DNA of 56,952 nt, from positions 3,901 through 60,852 of the forward strand of contig JAFLUG010000004.1 of NCBI GenBank assembly GCA_022508885.1, given 5' to 3'. Below the pieces are notes generated by a model. That model was not told where the DNA came from. It searched no databases and worked only from the letters and a program-made list of their open reading frames with translations. Position numbers and translations under genes: made by a program. Shown piece by piece: positions 56,437-56,952 of the stretch; position 1 is the first letter of the stretch, and every line of letters begins with the position of its first letter. Source of the stretch: Oscillospiraceae bacterium (lineage in GTDB: Bacteria > Bacillota > Clostridia > Oscillospirales > Ruminococcaceae).

Positions 56437-56952
56437 TTACTCGCCGCGTTCTCTGATGTTTAGCTTTATCGGCGTTTTATCCAGCCCGAAGGTCTCGCGT
56501 ATCTGGTTTTCGATATAACGCTGATACGAATAGTGGAAAAGCTCTTTGTTGTTGCAGAAAACCACAAAGGTCGGCGGATTTGTCGCCGCCTGCGTCATAT
56601 AGTAGAGCTTAAGCCGCTTTCCTTTGTCCGAGGGCGGCTGTACGCGCGAGGTCGCGTAGCTGAGCATATCGTTTAAAACTCCCGTGGAAATTCTTCTCGA
56701 GTGCTGTTCTCTTACTGCTTTTATAAGCTCGAAAAGCTTGTCCAGCCTCGCGCCCGTCTTTGCCGAAATAAACACAAACGGCGCGTAGCTCATAAACGAA
56801 AAATCGACCTCGAGCTTTTTCTCGTATTCGCGCATGGTAGAGTCGGTCTTGTCCTGAACGGCGTCCCACTTGTTTACCGCAATAACGCACGCCTTTCCCT
56901 TGTCGTGGGCATATCCCGCAACCTTGCTGTCCTGCTCGGTAAAGCCCTCGTT
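56437..56952 (-). CDS. der: C-terminal part of the ribosome-assembly GTPase Der
   Basis: The last 171 residues; the frame is open to the window edge and the N-terminus lies outside. It shows the end of the second GTPase domain, with VNKWDAV (G4) and the G5-like ISAKTG, and the KH-like C-terminal domain (LKLYYMTQAATNPPTFVVFCN, then RYIENQIRETFGLDKTPIKL). Der acts in 50S subunit maturation. Der, plsY and gpsA are neighbours in many Firmicutes. Confidence 0.95.
   Translation of the reverse strand, partial: NEGFTEQDSKVAGYAHDKGKACVIAVNKWDAVQDKTDSTMREYEKKLEVDFSFMSYAPFVFISAKTGARLDKLFELIKAVREQHSRRISTGVLNDMLSYATSRVQPPSDKGKRLKLYYMTQAATNPPTFVVFCNNKELFHYSYQRYIENQIRETFGLDKTPIKLNIRERGE

Noticed and set aside
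1-56952. CRISPR arrays, tRNA and rRNA genes
   Set aside because: No regularly spaced repeat array, tRNA cloverleaf or rRNA sequence was noticed. Repeats found are dispersed or short tandem units without spacers.

Overview
The window reads as a chromosomal segment of a Gram-positive, flagellated, probably spore-forming Clostridium-class bacterium, most likely of the Oscillospiraceae/Ruminococcaceae type. The evidence is internal. There are strong AGGAGG ribosome sites and sigma-A promoters of the TTGACA-17-TATAAT kind. CsrA/FliW control sits inside a flagellar operon. A SpoIIQ-like LytM gene has a sigma-F-like promoter, htpG has a CIRCE operator, S18 has zinc-type cysteines, and there is a Gram-positive type IV pilus cluster without outer-membrane genes. 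No species can be named from sequence alone.

Layout. 1-2040 holds the end of a protein with FliM-like peptides, a small alarmone synthetase, a 295-bp nested palindrome and a cytidylate-kinase-like gene. 2048-8508 holds a zinc-ribbon membrane protein, a G5/3D cell-wall protein, two HPr-like proteins lacking the catalytic histidine, and the tRNA methylthiotransferase MtaB. 8644-17505 is one minus-strand late flagellar operon (flgM-flgN-flgK-flgL-yviE-fliW-csrA-fliD-fliS-fliT-like) behind a sigma-D-type promoter at 17616-17642. 17742-32568 is a complete type IV pilus locus: pilB-pilT followed by a separately promoted major pilin and two minor pilins; a convergent pilD; and a pilC-pilMN-pilO-minor pilin operon. 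32964-40234 is housekeeping: glycogen phosphorylase, rpsF-ssb-rpsR, a leucine-rich lipoprotein and htpG. 40393-45338 holds an EAL/HDOD-FkbM-membrane protein operon and the SpoIIQ-like gene. 45386-52737 is accessory: an XRE regulator split by a 1.76-kb insertion, then an Abi-TerB-GH25-SecD-like lipoprotein operon. 52927-56952 is a lipid and ribosome-assembly cluster (der, two membrane proteins, plsY, a small transporter, gpsA).

How the parts work together. FlgM, FlgN, FliW and CsrA make the flagellar operon self-regulating: FlgM holds sigma-D, FlgN and FliS carry late substrates, and FliW titrates CsrA. The pilus locus holds an extension motor (PilB), a retraction motor (PilT), a platform (PilC, PilM-N, PilO), a peptidase (PilD) and at least six pilin-like or tip proteins. 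Two short interspersed repeat families are scattered between genes, often acting as or beside terminators.

The most interesting signals are the reversible-looking split of the XRE regulator gene with a 4-bp duplication; the nested palindromic element at 1058-1352; the four copies of an AGACTGCCGA...TCGGCAGTCT repeat; the Cys-rich beta-helix pilus tip protein; the PilD enzyme with an extra soluble domain; and the Abi/TerB/GH25/SecD-like operon.
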